DNA of 64,000 nucleotides from Gordius sp. MW1 (Eukaryota > Nematomorpha > Gordioida > Gordea > Gordiidae): contig OZ038529.1 in NCBI GenBank assembly GCA_964036665.1, positions 4,758,501 through 4,822,500 of the forward strand, in the 5' to 3' direction. Below are positions 27,301-34,034 of this stretch, one piece after another. Positions within the stretch are counted from its first letter, which is position 1, and the number at the start of each line of letters is the position of its first letter. Position numbers and translations under genes: made by a program. The notes beneath the pieces are model-generated. The model saw only the letters and a program-made list of their open reading frames with translations. It was not told the origin of the DNA and did not search any database.

Positions 27301-30021
27301 TAGGAGGAAATCCTTGCGGAGTTCCCAAAACGATTTGGCCAGGATCCTCATCTTTCTTTTTGACGTAGGTCGATGAGTTAACCCACGGGGTACTTAGGGC
27401 TCTACCCCGCCCATTCGCTTTTGTATTCATAGGGGGGATTGGAGCAGGTTTTACAGCCGGATGCCCTTCCTGGCGCCAACCTCTTTGTCGGTTTGTACGA
27501 TTCGCGAGGAGCGGAGATCTTATTCTGACCCCAGATCACAGGGGTTTGAGTCGTTTTCCTTAGAGGGTGAGTTCTAAAGGCCATTCTTTTGAAACCTTTC
27601 CATATAAACGAATCCAAGTATGGAAAGGTATGAACCGTGTCACTTTAAACTTTTTTTTTTTTGTCTTTCTAAGTGACATGGACCGCTTCTCCTTTAGCCA
27701 GATATAATCTGTTACCCCCCTGCACGACGAGGACGTAGGAGAGCGGATAGCCTCCTCTAATCCCAATGCTGGCTACGCCCATGCGTGAGACATCTGCCTT
27801 ACTTTCAAAAATTACAATGTTTTTGTTATCCAATACGTTCCTTAACTGTATAACTTTTTTCGATAGACATCTATTTATAGAAAATATAAAATAGTATGAA
27901 TATGTATTTACAGTTAAAGGTTACTGCGAAATGGTTCAATATAAAAATGATATAAGCTCATAATAACATTATTCGTTTTAATTATTTCTTAAATAAGTTT
28001 TTCTTCAAACTAGTGTTGTAAAACTTGGTTTTTATTTAGTCGATCTTTGGTTTTAATCGACTAGACATGTTTTTCTTATTCGACCCTTTGGCTTAGTAGA
28101 AATTTGCAAAACAGACTAGAGACCACCGTTAGTCTTAATTGAACCAAACCCAGGTCTTTTTACAACACTACTTCAGCCCATATGCCTTAGCCCTAATAAT
28201 AGTGGGAAAAGAAAATTTAAATGGTAAAGACAAAGCATAAAGATTCCCTCCTTCATAATTCCCCTCATTTCTATCAAAACAATCTATCGCTGTCGCAAAA
28301 TAAAAAGATGAATATATATCACTTTTTATATTATGATTTAAATAATTATATTAGAATCAGGTACATTTCACTAAGTTATCTTTAATTTGAAAAAATACTT
28401 TGCATATGTAATAACTTCCATCACATTATAAACACTTGTGGATGGCTTTTGTAGGAAGGGTAGCTGTAAGAAAGCGAATTCGGGTTTGTTTTGTGACATC
28501 GGAATCCGTACTAGGAAGTATTACGTTCTCGCCGGCTCCGTGCTGAGCGTGTGGAATTGCTTGGAAGAACTTTTTTCCTTTCTCCCCGGCGGTGGTATCT
28601 CCAAAATGCAGATCATTCGCGTCAAAACTAAAAATGACCAGAGAATTATCGGTAAAATAAGATTAACGCGCAATTTTTGCAAAATTTATTTCTCTATAAA
28701 TGATTATTGTTTTCTTTATTTCTTGCTCGGAGATGGTAATCAATTTGTATAGATGTTATAAATGTGGCTTTTATAAGTTTATCTTTGAAACCTATGTGAA
28801 ACAACTCGCGTTAAAGATTTAACTTGTATTTAAATTAAAATGTATGTTGTTGTTGTTTTAAAGCAAAGTTTGGTAATAATAAACGAACTTTATTTTTACG
28901 TAAAATTTATGCCAGTATCGATAAGCGCTAATTTAGACTATCTGACTAATTTTATGGGACTTAAGTTAATGGTAAATTATATTATTCAAGAAAACTTTCA
29001 ATGTTGCACAGATAGACGTTGTAATTTTAAAGGTAAAACCACGTCGTGGACGAAATAGACGTATGAAAAATATTTTTTAATAAATTGAAAACTTTGTTTA
29101 TACAAACTAGTGTTGTAAAAACGGCTAGGTTTTGTTTGTTCGACCTTTGGGTTTACCCCGCGTTCGTGATGACGCGCGAAGCGAAAAAAAGCGAAGTGAG
29201 TTTTTGTGTTAATTCATTAAACTTTTCATTATTTTTCTTAATATCTTATATTCATCGTCAATTTTATCATATCACGAAAATAACAATTGTAAATATGAGG
29301 TGTACATAGTGAAACCGCAGACGATTATTTTAGTCTGCGGCAAAAAGCGAGCGAAAATTAAGATACATATCATTTTGTACTTTTTGCGCAATGGTTAAAA
29401 AATTATTTTCGTTCGCTTTTTGCCGCAGGCGAAAATAATCTTTTGCGGTTTCACTGTATACACCTCATATTTACAATTGTTATTTTCGTGACATATGATA
29501 AAATTCACGATGAATATAAGATATTAAAAAAAAATAATAAAAAATTTGATAAATTAGCACAAAAATTCACTTCGTTTTTTTTCGCTTCGCGCGTCATTAC
29601 GAACGCGGGGTTAGTCAACTAAACAAAAGGACCTAAAATTTGTCCAAAAAACCTACCTTTGGTCTATTTATGTGATTAAGAAAAACAGACTAAATAAATT
29701 GGATTGTTTATGTTTAGTCGACTAAAACCAAAGTTTGACCAAACAAAACCCAGCAGTTGTTACAACAACGCTTGTTTATATAAATTCTGGGTTCTAAAGT
29801 TCCCTGTTATAAAACAGTCAAATCCTCGTTACATAAACTATATATAAAAGCCTTTGATATAATTTTAAAATTACTTTGAACGCAAAATTTACGTTTTTAT
29901 TACAATTATTATTCTATTAGGTGTTTGGGTGCGGGCCAATTACGTGCCACCCCTAGTCAAGATATTGAGTAGGGAGAGCAATAAAACTGATTGCGAAGAT
30001 TTCTTGGAAGAAATTTTATGA
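1464..30021 (+). CDS. sno: Strawberry notch homolog (SNO/SBNO helicase), 25 exons, 5' part missing
   Basis: The encoded protein matches the strawberry notch family, nuclear P-loop helicase-like co-regulators linked to Notch/EGFR signalling in flies (family knowledge). Exons by splice sites and homology: 1464-1657, 3092-3176, 3255-3345, 4507-4668, 5414-5655, 6504-6543, 6885-6998, 7773-7958, 8702-8799, 9545-9726, 10227-10523, 11359-11613, 12444-12607, 13450-13581, 14413-14548, 15165-15277, 15686-15757, 16499-16598, 17185-17256, 18005-18151, 22405-22592, 23498-23674, 23906-23982, 28455-28651, 29921-30021. Every junction keeps phase, giving about 1206 codons and a TGA at 30019-30021. The first exon starts mid-codon after an AG at 1462-1463, so the N-terminus lies upstream of the window. 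Domain order is AAA_34-type P-loop, DECH box, acidic/basic linker, Helicase_C_4-type domain and a conserved C-terminus. All donors are GT except the GC at 12608. Confidence 0.95.
2002..2195. mobile_element. TA-MITE copy
   Basis: This copy has TAGTGTTG at the left, GGTCGACC and TTTAGTCGACTAAAACCA inside, and CAGCCGTTTTTACAACA at the right. It lies in the first sno intron of the window. Confidence 0.75.
3690..4420. repeat. Degenerate tandem repeat in sno intron 3
   Basis: Four diverged copies share a TGCTCTGTAACAATT-type block followed by CTAATTTCAGACTAA and AATATTTTGCTTG, near 3700, 3998, 4147 and 4330. Spacing is irregular (150-300 bp). It is followed by sno exon 4. Confidence 0.5.
4507..5655 (+). 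CDS. sno: sno exons 4-5: DECH box and SAT motif
   Basis: Exon 4 (4507-4668) starts FKYKKISSK and carries [14 protein letters not shown]. Exon 5 (5414-5655) carries [11 protein letters not shown], where the DECH motif is the family's Walker B / motif II, then [12 protein letters not shown] (motif III-like), [11 protein letters not shown] and FIQAVERR. The last Arg codon is split by the next intron. These are the most conserved residues of the helicase core, all intact here, so catalytic competence is plausible. The ATPase function itself is known from the family and not shown by sequence alone. Confidence 0.95.
4889..5038. mobile_element. TA-MITE copy
   Basis: Ends are TAGTGTTTCAAAAACGGCTG and CCGTTCTTACAACACTA. 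Internal TAGTCGACCAAACATAAAC is mirrored at the other end. Confidence 0.78.
5761..6081. mobile_element. hAT-like MITE (TTGTTAAATTGC family)
   Basis: A palindromic element with left GTGTTAAATTGCTAACTAGC and right GCAATTTAACAACTCTA. Inner arms share CACACTGAGCTGTTTAATATG-type sequence in inverted form. It is related to the copy at 57834-58031, where an 8-bp target duplication is visible. Confidence 0.7.
6092..6207. mobile_element. TA-MITE copy, internally shortened
   Basis: Left TAGTGTTGTAAAAACGGCTG and right CAAAACCCAGCCGTTTTACA. The middle is deleted relative to other copies. Confidence 0.78.
6504..9726 (+). CDS. sno: sno exons 6-10: second half of the AAA_34-type domain
   Basis: Exon 6 is a 40-bp micro-exon (6504-6543) encoding [13 protein letters not shown]. 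Exon 7 gives [15 protein letters not shown], exon 8 [16 protein letters not shown], exon 9 [16 protein letters not shown], and exon 10 [12 protein letters not shown] followed by a less conserved tail rich in Ser, Gly and Pro. All are ordered and spaced as in animal SBNO proteins. The start of each exon is fixed by an AG acceptor and by homology continuing across the junction. Confidence 0.93.
6652..6781. mobile_element. CATGGGCGTAGCC MITE copy
   Basis: Left CATAGGCGTAGCCAGCATTA, right CTCTACGCTCATG, with a G-rich and C-rich pair of arms and the shared AATAATGATTTAGG core. Confidence 0.75.
7472..7669. mobile_element. TA-MITE copy
   Basis: Left TAGTGTTATAAAAACGGCTG, right ACCCAGCCCCTTTTACAACAC. 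It has a long palindromic interior around a TTGGT/ACCAA core. Confidence 0.77.
9890..10053. mobile_element. TA-MITE copy, left side decayed
   Basis: The right arm is clear (GGTCGACCAAACGAACCCC then CAGCCGCATTTACAACG). The left arm is barely recognisable. Confidence 0.6.
10227..11613 (+). CDS. sno: sno exons 11-12: acidic then basic linker
   Basis: Exon 11 (10227-10523) starts [12 protein letters not shown] and ends in a highly acidic tract of Asp/Glu/Ser, including [13 protein letters not shown]. In SBNO proteins this position also holds an acidic D/E/S-rich linker. Exon 12 (11359-11613) begins [15 protein letters not shown], a lysine/arginine cluster that may be a nuclear localisation signal (inference). 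A Ser/Thr/Pro/Asn-rich stretch follows. Conservation is low outside these compositional features; the exon borders rest on splice sites, reading phase and the family layout. Confidence 0.85.
10530..11220. repeat. TTGTTGTTTACTTTTGAAG-rich degenerate repeat
   Basis: After the acidic exon of sno, the intron has many imperfect copies of TGTTGTTTACTTTTGAAG with variable spacing, interrupted by the MITE at 10605-10736. It is a decayed minisatellite of roughly 25-35 bp. Confidence 0.6.
10605..10736. mobile_element. CATGGGCGTAGCC MITE copy
   Basis: Left CATGAGCGTAGCCAGGATTG, right CTGGCTACGCCCATG. Flanks AGGATGTT / AAGATTTT match at 6 of 8 bases. Confidence 0.78.
11761..11930. mobile_element. CATGGGCGTAGCC MITE copy with target duplication
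   Basis: Left CATGGGCGTAGCCAGCATTG, right CTAGGCTACGCTCATC. Flanks GTTTGAAC / CTTTGAAC match at 7 of 8 bases. Confidence 0.8.
12444..15277 (+). CDS. sno: sno exons 13-16: start of the C-terminal helicase domain
   Basis: Exon 13 encodes [17 protein letters not shown] and [16 protein letters not shown]. Exon 14 starts MTGRKGRVI and ends FMDGIK. Exon 15 gives [19 protein letters not shown] and ends before the split Gly of [11 protein letters not shown], which is completed by exon 16. That Q-x2-GRTHR block is the helicase motif VI equivalent. Exon 16 continues [18 protein letters not shown]. The exon 13 donor is GC (12608-12609). The intron after exon 14 carries a 261-bp tandem duplication. Confidence 0.93.
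12608..12609 (+). promoter_or_regulatory. Non-canonical GC splice donor in sno
   Basis: Exon 13 reads ...GGPDQVAE and then GAG|GCAAAA. The next exon starts MTGRKGRV after TTTAG. Keeping the conserved residues VAE before MTGRKG requires a GC-AG intron. A GT nine bases earlier (12599) is also phase 0 but would delete VAE. The GC choice rests on family conservation, not on transcript data. Confidence 0.75.
12724..12985. mobile_element. Pogo/Tigger-like MITE
   Basis: Ends TA|CAGTCGAAACTTTTTAATCG and ...AAACGGTTTTGACTG|TA, with inner AATCGCGAA / TTAATCGCGATT blocks. TA target and CAGTCGAA-type ends resemble pogo/Tigger elements. It starts about 115 bp after the GC donor of sno. Confidence 0.7.
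13092..13288. mobile_element. TA-MITE copy
   Basis: Left TGCTGTAAAACCGCTTG, inner GAGTCGACTAAGCATAAACAG, right CAAACAAAACTCAGCCGTTTT. Terminal bases are eroded. Confidence 0.7.
13627..14153. repeat. 261-bp tandem duplication in a sno intron
   Basis: Two adjacent copies start ATTAAGACAAATTTAATGATG-like sequence at 13627 and 13888 and end TAAAATTAAATGCA. They differ by scattered substitutions and small indels (TATTATATCACTT versus TATATTAGGCTATATCACTT), so the duplication is not new. Each contains GGAATTTTGGTTAAGGGAAT and an AGGGGGATTAA block. The array starts 46 bp after sno exon 14. Confidence 0.85.
14549..16498. other. sno introns with little recognisable content
   Basis: The introns 14549-15164 and 15278-15685, like 8800-9544 elsewhere in the gene, show only AT-rich sequence. 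The intron 15758-16498 has the GGCCCG repeat at its end. Minus-strand frames of 98 and 119 codons here overlap sno exon 17 and look like chance. Confidence 0.5.
15686..18151 (+). CDS. sno: sno exons 17-20: C-terminal helicase domain, continued
   Basis: Exon 17 encodes [16 protein letters not shown] and FNFDNK. Exon 18 gives [16 protein letters not shown], exon 19 [12 protein letters not shown], and exon 20 [12 protein letters not shown] followed by [13 protein letters not shown] and DMGIL. The phases (0, 1, 1, 1) join without gaps. All blocks are recognisable SBNO motifs in the expected order. Confidence 0.93.
16165..16345. repeat. GGCCCGACCCG-type repeat
   Basis: GAGCCCAGC ... GCCCGGCCCGCGAAAG ... 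TGGCCCGACCCGATTTTT ... CTGCAGGGCTCTA. Related islands are at 39935-40080, 42862-42970, and 53945-54005 plus 54430-54495. Edges resemble AGAGCCCTGCACGGGC, a hAT-like start. Confidence 0.6.
16624..16804. mobile_element. CATGGGCGTAGCC MITE copy
   Basis: Left CATGGGCGTAGCCAGGATTG, right CCCTGTCTACGCCCATG. It begins 26 bp after the donor of sno exon 18. No target duplication is visible. Confidence 0.78.
16873..17034. mobile_element. TA-MITE copy, eroded
   Basis: Inner TAGTCGACTAAACATAAACG and right-arm CAACCCAGCCCTTTTTAT identify the family. The terminal repeat is degraded. Confidence 0.65.
17336..17462. mobile_element. CATGGGCGTAGCC MITE, degraded
   Basis: TATGGGCATAGCCATGATCG then AATAATGATTTGGGGAGGGG; the right end is lost. 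Confidence 0.55.
18225..18345. repeat. Dispersed repeat with AAATCGGTCCAGTAGTTTTC
   Basis: An inverted pair TACCAGACCGATTTGGCTC / GAGCCAAATCGGTCCAGTAG flanks a short loop. A related CGAATCGGGCCGGTAGTTT occurs near 39672. Similar strings are common 3' parts of invertebrate repeats (general knowledge). Confidence 0.5.
18929..19012. repeat. Dispersed repeat shared with 3594-3660
   Basis: TTGTGCACATTTCAAAATGG and CGATGAGCAGTCTATC occur here and near 3600-3650 with an insertion of about 17 bp. The family is unknown. Confidence 0.55.
19690..21000 (-). pseudogene. hAT transposase relic, minus copy
   Basis: Minus-strand fragments in order: [20 protein letters not shown] (20997-20689), [20 protein letters not shown] and [16 protein letters not shown] (20379-20068), and [20 protein letters not shown] with a decayed EKIFS-type end (20020-19690). 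This is the hAT catalytic/dimerisation layout. Stops and frameshifts interrupt it. It lies in the 4.25 kb sno intron. Confidence 0.85.
21050..21705 (+). pseudogene. hAT transposase relic, inverted plus copy
   Basis: This plus-strand piece is homologous to the minus copy. It encodes [19 protein letters not shown] and [15 protein letters not shown], then [12 protein letters not shown], then a frameshifted tail ending [20 protein letters not shown]. It starts about 50 bp from the head of the minus copy, so the two form a large inverted repeat. Confidence 0.8.
22405..30021 (+). CDS. sno: sno exons 21-25: conserved C-terminus
   Basis: Exon 21 follows a 4.25 kb intron and encodes [17 protein letters not shown] and [16 protein letters not shown]. 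Exon 22 gives [17 protein letters not shown] and [14 protein letters not shown]. Exon 23 gives [14 protein letters not shown] and ends in a split Trp codon. Exon 24 (28455-28651) gives [18 protein letters not shown] and [11 protein letters not shown]. Exon 25 gives [17 protein letters not shown] and ends ...FLEEIL-stop. The 4.5 kb intron 23983-28454 contains the antisense LINE, and the intron 28652-29920 contains the nested palindromic MITE. Confidence 0.93.
23078..23244. mobile_element. CATGGGCGTAGCC MITE copy
   Basis: Left CATGGGCACAGCCG plus a G-run, right TCCTGACTACGCCCC. Orientation is inverted relative to the copy at 16624. Confidence 0.72.
23264..23467. mobile_element. TA-MITE copy
   Basis: Left TAGTGTCGTAAAAACGGCTG, right CCCAGCCGTTTTCACAACAC, TA on both flanks. 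It ends 30 bp before sno exon 22 (23498), so it contributes the sequence just upstream of that acceptor. Confidence 0.8.
24243..25620 (-). pseudogene. Reverse transcriptase C-terminal part of the LINE
   Basis: This segment encodes, after a frameshift near 25610, the fragment [10 protein letters not shown] and then RT motifs [22 protein letters not shown] and YADDLLI. A zinc-finger-like insertion and a C-terminal block ([37 protein letters not shown]) follow. About 430 residues remain open, long for a relic, which suggests fairly recent decay. Confidence 0.88.
25544..26392 (-). pseudogene. Central fragment of the LINE ORF (linker plus first RT motif)
   Basis: The frame carries [35 protein letters not shown] and [19 protein letters not shown]. 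The motif [15 protein letters not shown] is the first RT block. The 3' end is frameshifted relative to the following RT frame, and a stop plus frameshift near 26400 separates it from the endonuclease. Confidence 0.87.
26400..27430 (-). pseudogene. APE-type endonuclease fragment of the LINE
   Basis: Two overlapping frames (27430-26999 and 27044-26400) together encode the endonuclease. The break near 27030 removes the segment joining [12 protein letters not shown] to the [14 protein letters not shown] block. The Asn/Glu motifs (TWNIG, QETRW), GGDLN, and the final TQHRLIVGD with its His are visible. Confidence 0.85.
28012..28169. mobile_element. TA-MITE copy
   Basis: Left TAGTGTTGTAAAACTTGG, right CCCAGGTCTTTTTACAACAC|TA. 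Both arms keep the family inner motifs. Confidence 0.77.
29109..29769. mobile_element. TA-MITE copy split by a nested palindromic element
   Basis: The left arm 29109-29155 (AGTGTTGTAAAAACGGCTAG...) and right arm 29611-29769 (...CAAAACCCAGCAGTTGTTAC) belong to one TA-MITE. The middle, 29156-29610, is a separate element flanked by TTA. The site is 150 bp before the last sno exon. Confidence 0.8.
29156..29610. mobile_element. 455-bp palindromic Harbinger-like MITE
   Basis: It begins CCCCGCGTTCGTGATGACGC and ends with the near-perfect inverse GCGTCATTACGAACGCGGGG. The arms stay complementary for nearly 200 bp (GCGAAGCGAAAAAAAGCGAA; CATATTTACAATTGTTATTT; AACCGCAGACGATTATTTT). A 3-bp TTA duplication flanks it (29153-29155, 29611-29613), as in PIF/Harbinger elements (TWA targets). 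The whole unit could fold into one very long hairpin. Confidence 0.8.
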
Positions 30022-30343
30022 ACAAAAAGTCTGCGAATTTCAATCCCATCCGCGCTAAAAACTGCTGCAATACCTCAATAGTCGGGACGAAGAGATGCGA
30101 AAGAGAATCCTTTACCCACCACGCCTACAATATATATGTGATATTTTTTAGATATTCTCAAAGGAAAAACCAATTTGTTGTCAGTTTATTTTCCCCCCTT
30201 ATTTCATAATTGTCACACCCGTCTCCTCCAATTGTACAAAACTACAAATGTTTTATATGTAATACTGTACTAGAGCGTTTATTTTTCGTCTATAATTTCC
30301 ATTACCCCAGCTGATTGTATCATAGCGCCTGCGTCAGAGTTAT

Positions 30344-30349
30344 AATAAA
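30344..30349 (+). promoter_or_regulatory. Candidate poly(A) signal of sno
   Basis: AATAAA lies about 320 bp after the sno stop. A second run of AATAAA-like hexamers lies near 30585-30595. Either could end the transcript; cDNA would decide. Confidence 0.35.
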
Positions 30350-30868
30350 AAAGAATTAATGATTTTAGTGTTGATTTATCAATATATTTTTTGTGATCTC
30401 CAATTAGTTTATTTGTGAGCTTTCAAGTTAATGTGGCGTTTTTGAGAGAGATGATGTGATGGATGTTTTACAATTGAACTTAGGCTTTGCTTGCTTATCA
30501 AGTTTTGCCCTACCCCTATTTTTAAGATTTTCCCAATTAAACATTTAAGTTTATTATTATGCATAAAATTAAGAAAATGTATTAATAAATAAAACCTTGA
30601 CTAATTGAATCTATGTTGGCTACCCGTCGATTGTGTTTAAACCTGGGTTAAACCAATTTAAGCTTACATTAGGGTAAATTTTCTGAAAATTATATGTAGG
30701 ACTTTGTTTCGAATTATAAATGTATCACTAACGCTTAAGATTACAATGAAACATATCGGTTACTGAGCCAGGCGGCGGCAAAATATAAAATTTCTTAATA
30801 TTTTAATCTCATGATGTTAAAAAGGTTTTATAGACAAGGCTTTTGTAAAGGTATAAATTGTTTTTAGA

Positions 30869-31085
30869 AAAAACTCGGGCCTTCGGCCCTCGTGGGAAGG
30901 GTGAGGGGGGAAGGGAAGGGGGGACGACTCATCTGTACTTCGTATAAATGTATCATATTTGCTATGCAATTTATGGGCGAGAAAGGTGGGAAGGGGCGAG
31001 AATGCCTAATGATTAGTTGATTATTTATACAAATTTTCCATTTAATTAAAAATAAATTGCCCTCGCCGGGATTCGAACCCACATT
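30869..31085 (-). repeat. SINE-like module with tRNA B-box (copy 1)
   Basis: On the minus strand it starts with a B-box (GGGTTCGAATCCCGG, 31080-31066), then CGAGGGCAATTTA, the shared CGCCCATAAATTGCATAGCA, and a pyrimidine-rich block ending CGAGGGCCGAAGGCCCGAG. Copies without an evident B-box lie at 35993-36170 and 40376-40590. No A-box is visible, so the tRNA-like head is truncated. Confidence 0.6.
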
Positions 31086-32544
31086 AAATATACATTTAAA
31101 TACTTTAGGCTTAATAACTAAAAATAATATTATCTAACGGAAACTGAAATTTGGAATCATGGGGATAGCCTACCCCCTCTAAATCCATTAAAATTTCTTA
31201 CTGTTGTCCATGTCGTTTAAATATATTATGCTAATAAAAATCACGAAATTGAGGTGTATACTTAAAAAAATGTTCCGGCCTGCATTCTATAGTAACTAAA
31301 CAAAGAACATAAGGAATTTTGGATCAATAATACCATTAACGTTTTTGGAAATCTTAGTTTTTTAGATACTATAAATATTTTTTCTTAGATTTTAAAAATG
31401 TAGGGCATGTTTTATAAAATTATAAATTAATGGTTCATAGGCACGTCTTAATATCTTGTTTAATTTTGGCAGGGATTTTATATCATCTTACCGAATGTTT
31501 ATTTTTAATCTATACGAACTAAGATGTAATCATATATCTGCTTGAAAAGAGCGTTAAAAAGTAATATATTAGTTATATTTTAGCAATATGTCAAAGAATT
31601 TAAATGATTGAGGGGAAAAATGGGCGCATTAATTATCTAAAAGTATTAAAAATTCTAGATATAATAAACACAAAAAACATCATATAATAATTAATATAAA
31701 ATCATCTAAAAGTACCACCTATTTTTGAATTAAAAATTTTTAAAATTAGGTCTTAATGTAAAAATAATTTGATTTCTTTATTACGATTTAAATTATGGCT
31801 TCATTCTAAAAAAAATTAATCAAAATACCGCAAGAATTGTAGTCACAATATAATGTATTTAAAAATGGTGAAAGGTTTCTTTAATATACGTTTAATGGAA
31901 TTGGGATTAATTTTTTTCGAAGACCTTTGATGTAAAAATTTCAATTTAAATTTGCGAAACAGATTTGAATTTTTCTATATTAAATTGCATTGAAATATAG
32001 AAGCTTAATTAAAATAATTTTAAATTAAAATATCAAACTTCAAAAAGCGTTAAAAATATTTAAAGAATTTTTACACTATCACATTAGCAAGGCACCGCCA
32101 AAAATTCTTTTCAATCAAGATTTAATCAAAAACTTAAAACTATCATTAATTTAAAAAATCCATTAAACTTTGTTATAATTATAAGGTAAGCAAGAGCTTG
32201 ATATGGCTTCGCCGAATTTATGTTAAAACTTTCTAAATTAGTTTTGCCTCTGCTGAACTAATATAAAACTTTGACTTAGGTGAAAGTTGTAATTACATAG
32301 AAAATACCTGGGCTAAGAAGCGATATAAAATTAAAACAATTTGAACGAATTTTGTTATATTTCAAAAAACCTAATTATTTAAAAAAACTTTAAATTCCGG
32401 AAGTTAGGCATGTGCAAAGAAGAGTATCGTTAACGTTTTGACTATTGAATACAAGGTTTTAATTAAAAATGAAAAATATTTTACGTGTAAGTATGTGTGA
32501 ATTATAATCAGAAAATATTAATTGCTATTATGTTAAGTTAAATT

Positions 32545-33870
32545 TCACTTCACACTTTGGCCAATGGTCATTTTTTTCATTGGTCCGTACTCAAAGCTGG
32601 TCTATAAATACATACGAGTCAAAAAAAAAACGAAAAAAAATTTCGAATCACATTTTGGCCAATGGTCATTTTTTTTCATTGGTCACTACCAACAGATACT
32701 CTATAAGTCAATGTTAGCCAAAAAAACGAGTAAGAAAATTTCACTTCACACTTTGGCCAATGGTCATTTTTTTCCAGTGGTCAGCAGCCAGAGGACGGCC
32801 AAAAAGTCATATTATCAATGGTAGTAACAGAAACAATCATAAGAGTCAAAAAAAACGGAAAAAAAAATTTCGAATCACATTTTGGCCAATGGTCATTTTT
32901 TTCATTGGTCACTACCAACAGATACTCTATAAGTCAATGTTAGCCAAAAAAACGAGGAAAAAAATTTCACTTCACACTTTGGCCAATGGTCATTTTTTTC
33001 CAGTGGTCAGCAGCCAGCGGACGGCCAAAAAGTCATATTATCAATGGTAGTATCAGGAACATTCATAAGAGTCAAAAAAAACGGAAAAAAAATTTTCGAT
33101 TCACACTTTGGCCAAATGGTCATTTTTTTCATTGGTCAGTAGCCAGCGGATGGCCAAAAAGTCATATTATCAATGGTATTAACAGGAACAATCATAAGAG
33201 TCAAAAAAAAAACGGGAAAAAAATTTCGCTTAACACTTTGGCCAAATGGTCTTTTTTTCCAGTGGTCAGCAGCCAGCGGACGGCCAAAAAGTCATATTAT
33301 CAATGGTAGTATCAGGAACAATCATAAGAGTCAAAAAAAACGGGAAAAAAAATTTTCGATTCACACTTTGGCCAAATGGTCATTTTTTCATTGGTCAGTA
33401 GCCAGCGGATGGCCAAAAAGTCATATTATCAATGGTATTAACAGGAACAATCATAAGAGTCAAAAATAAAAAACGGGAAAAAAATTTCGCTTAACACTTT
33501 GGCCAAATGGTCTTTTTTTCCAGTGGTCAGCAGCCAGCGGACGGCCAAAAAGTCATATTATCAATGGTAGTATCAGGAACAATCATAAGAGTCAAAAAAA
33601 ACGGGGAAAAAATTTCGCTTCATACTTTCGGACACTGGTCTTTTTTTCCAGTGGTCAGCAGCCAGAGGACGGCCAAAAAATCATATTATCAATGGTAGTA
33701 ACAGGAACAATCATAAAAGTCAAAAAAACGCAAAAAAAAATTCGCTTCATACTTTCGGACACTGGTCATTTTTTTCTGTGGTCAGCAGCCAGAGGACGGC
33801 CAAAAAGTCATATTATCAATGGTAGTAACAGGAACAATCATAAAAGTCAAAAAAAAAATAAAATAAAAAT
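32545..33870. repeat. Satellite-like array of about 130-bp units
   Basis: TTTGGCCAATGGTCATTTTT recurs at 32559, 32657, 32755, 32884, 32981, 33110, 33240, 33370 and 33501, then as CGGACACTGGTC near 33630 and 33757. The spacing is 98 or about 130 bp. Each full unit also has GGTCAGCAGCCAGCGGACGG, AAAAAGTCATATTATCAATG and GGAACAATCATAAGAGTC. From 33110 to 33630, two unit types (TGGTATTAAC and TGGTAGTATC) alternate, giving a 260-bp higher-order repeat. Confidence 0.9.
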
Positions 33871-33890
33871 ATTTTAATTTTTTGGCCTCT

Positions 33891-33905
33891 CCGGGATTCG
33901 AACCC
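33891..33905 (-). other. tRNA-like B-box (Pol III promoter element)
   Basis: The minus strand reads GGGGTTCGAATCCCGG. The end of the 130-bp array is attached to it on the downstream side, the layout expected of a tRNA-derived SINE head. Similar boxes are at 31066-31080, 36969-36983, 37253-37267 and 41174-41188. None is part of a complete tRNA. Confidence 0.6.
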
Positions 33906-34034
33906 CAGATCTGAAGAGGGATAATAAGTCTTTTTAAAGGGGGGGGGGCACAGGGACCCATATCAGTAGAGGCAAGATCCTTCTAGGAGAGGGCATGGGG
34001 TATTTATCAATGTTAGTCAAAAAAATGGAAAAAA

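Larger units (their letters stand above)
24226..27751 (-). mobile_element. Decayed RTE-like non-LTR retrotransposon (LINE), antisense in a sno intron
   Basis: Reading the minus strand, an APE-type endonuclease comes first ([19 protein letters not shown] and IQETRW near 27240-27100; [18 protein letters not shown] and [10 protein letters not shown] in 26980-26640). Reverse transcriptase follows ([56 protein letters not shown]), then a C-x2-C...C-x2-C...H/C finger ([20 protein letters not shown]), then a C-terminal part with [11 protein letters not shown]. The 3' end is a short UTR ending in a GAA repeat, as in RTE elements. The frame is broken near 27030, near 26400 (stop and frameshift) and near 25600, so it is not autonomous. 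It sits inside a CATGGGCGTAGCC MITE in intron 23983-28454. Confidence 0.9.
24097..27783. mobile_element. CATGGGCGTAGCC MITE interrupted by the LINE
   Basis: The left part 24097-24222 (CATGGGCGTAGCCAAGG... AAATCATTATT) and right part about 27752-27783 (CTCTAATCCCAATGCTGGCT...CATG) complete one MITE. Flanks CGAGAGAC (24089-24096) and CGTGAGAC (27784-27791) match at 7 of 8 bases, so the LINE entered an existing MITE. Confidence 0.82.

Noticed and set aside
31066..31080. A functional tRNA gene at the GGGTTCGAATCCC motifs
   Set aside because: Only the T-arm/B-box is present; no acceptor stem, A-box or anticodon arm can be folded.
32545..33870. A CRISPR-like array
   Set aside because: Eukaryotic context; whole units repeat without unique spacers.
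32564..33877. Several open frames of 60-107 codons ending in KKSYYQW
   Set aside because: They are the same satellite unit read repeatedly; no family likeness, and frames follow the repeat period.
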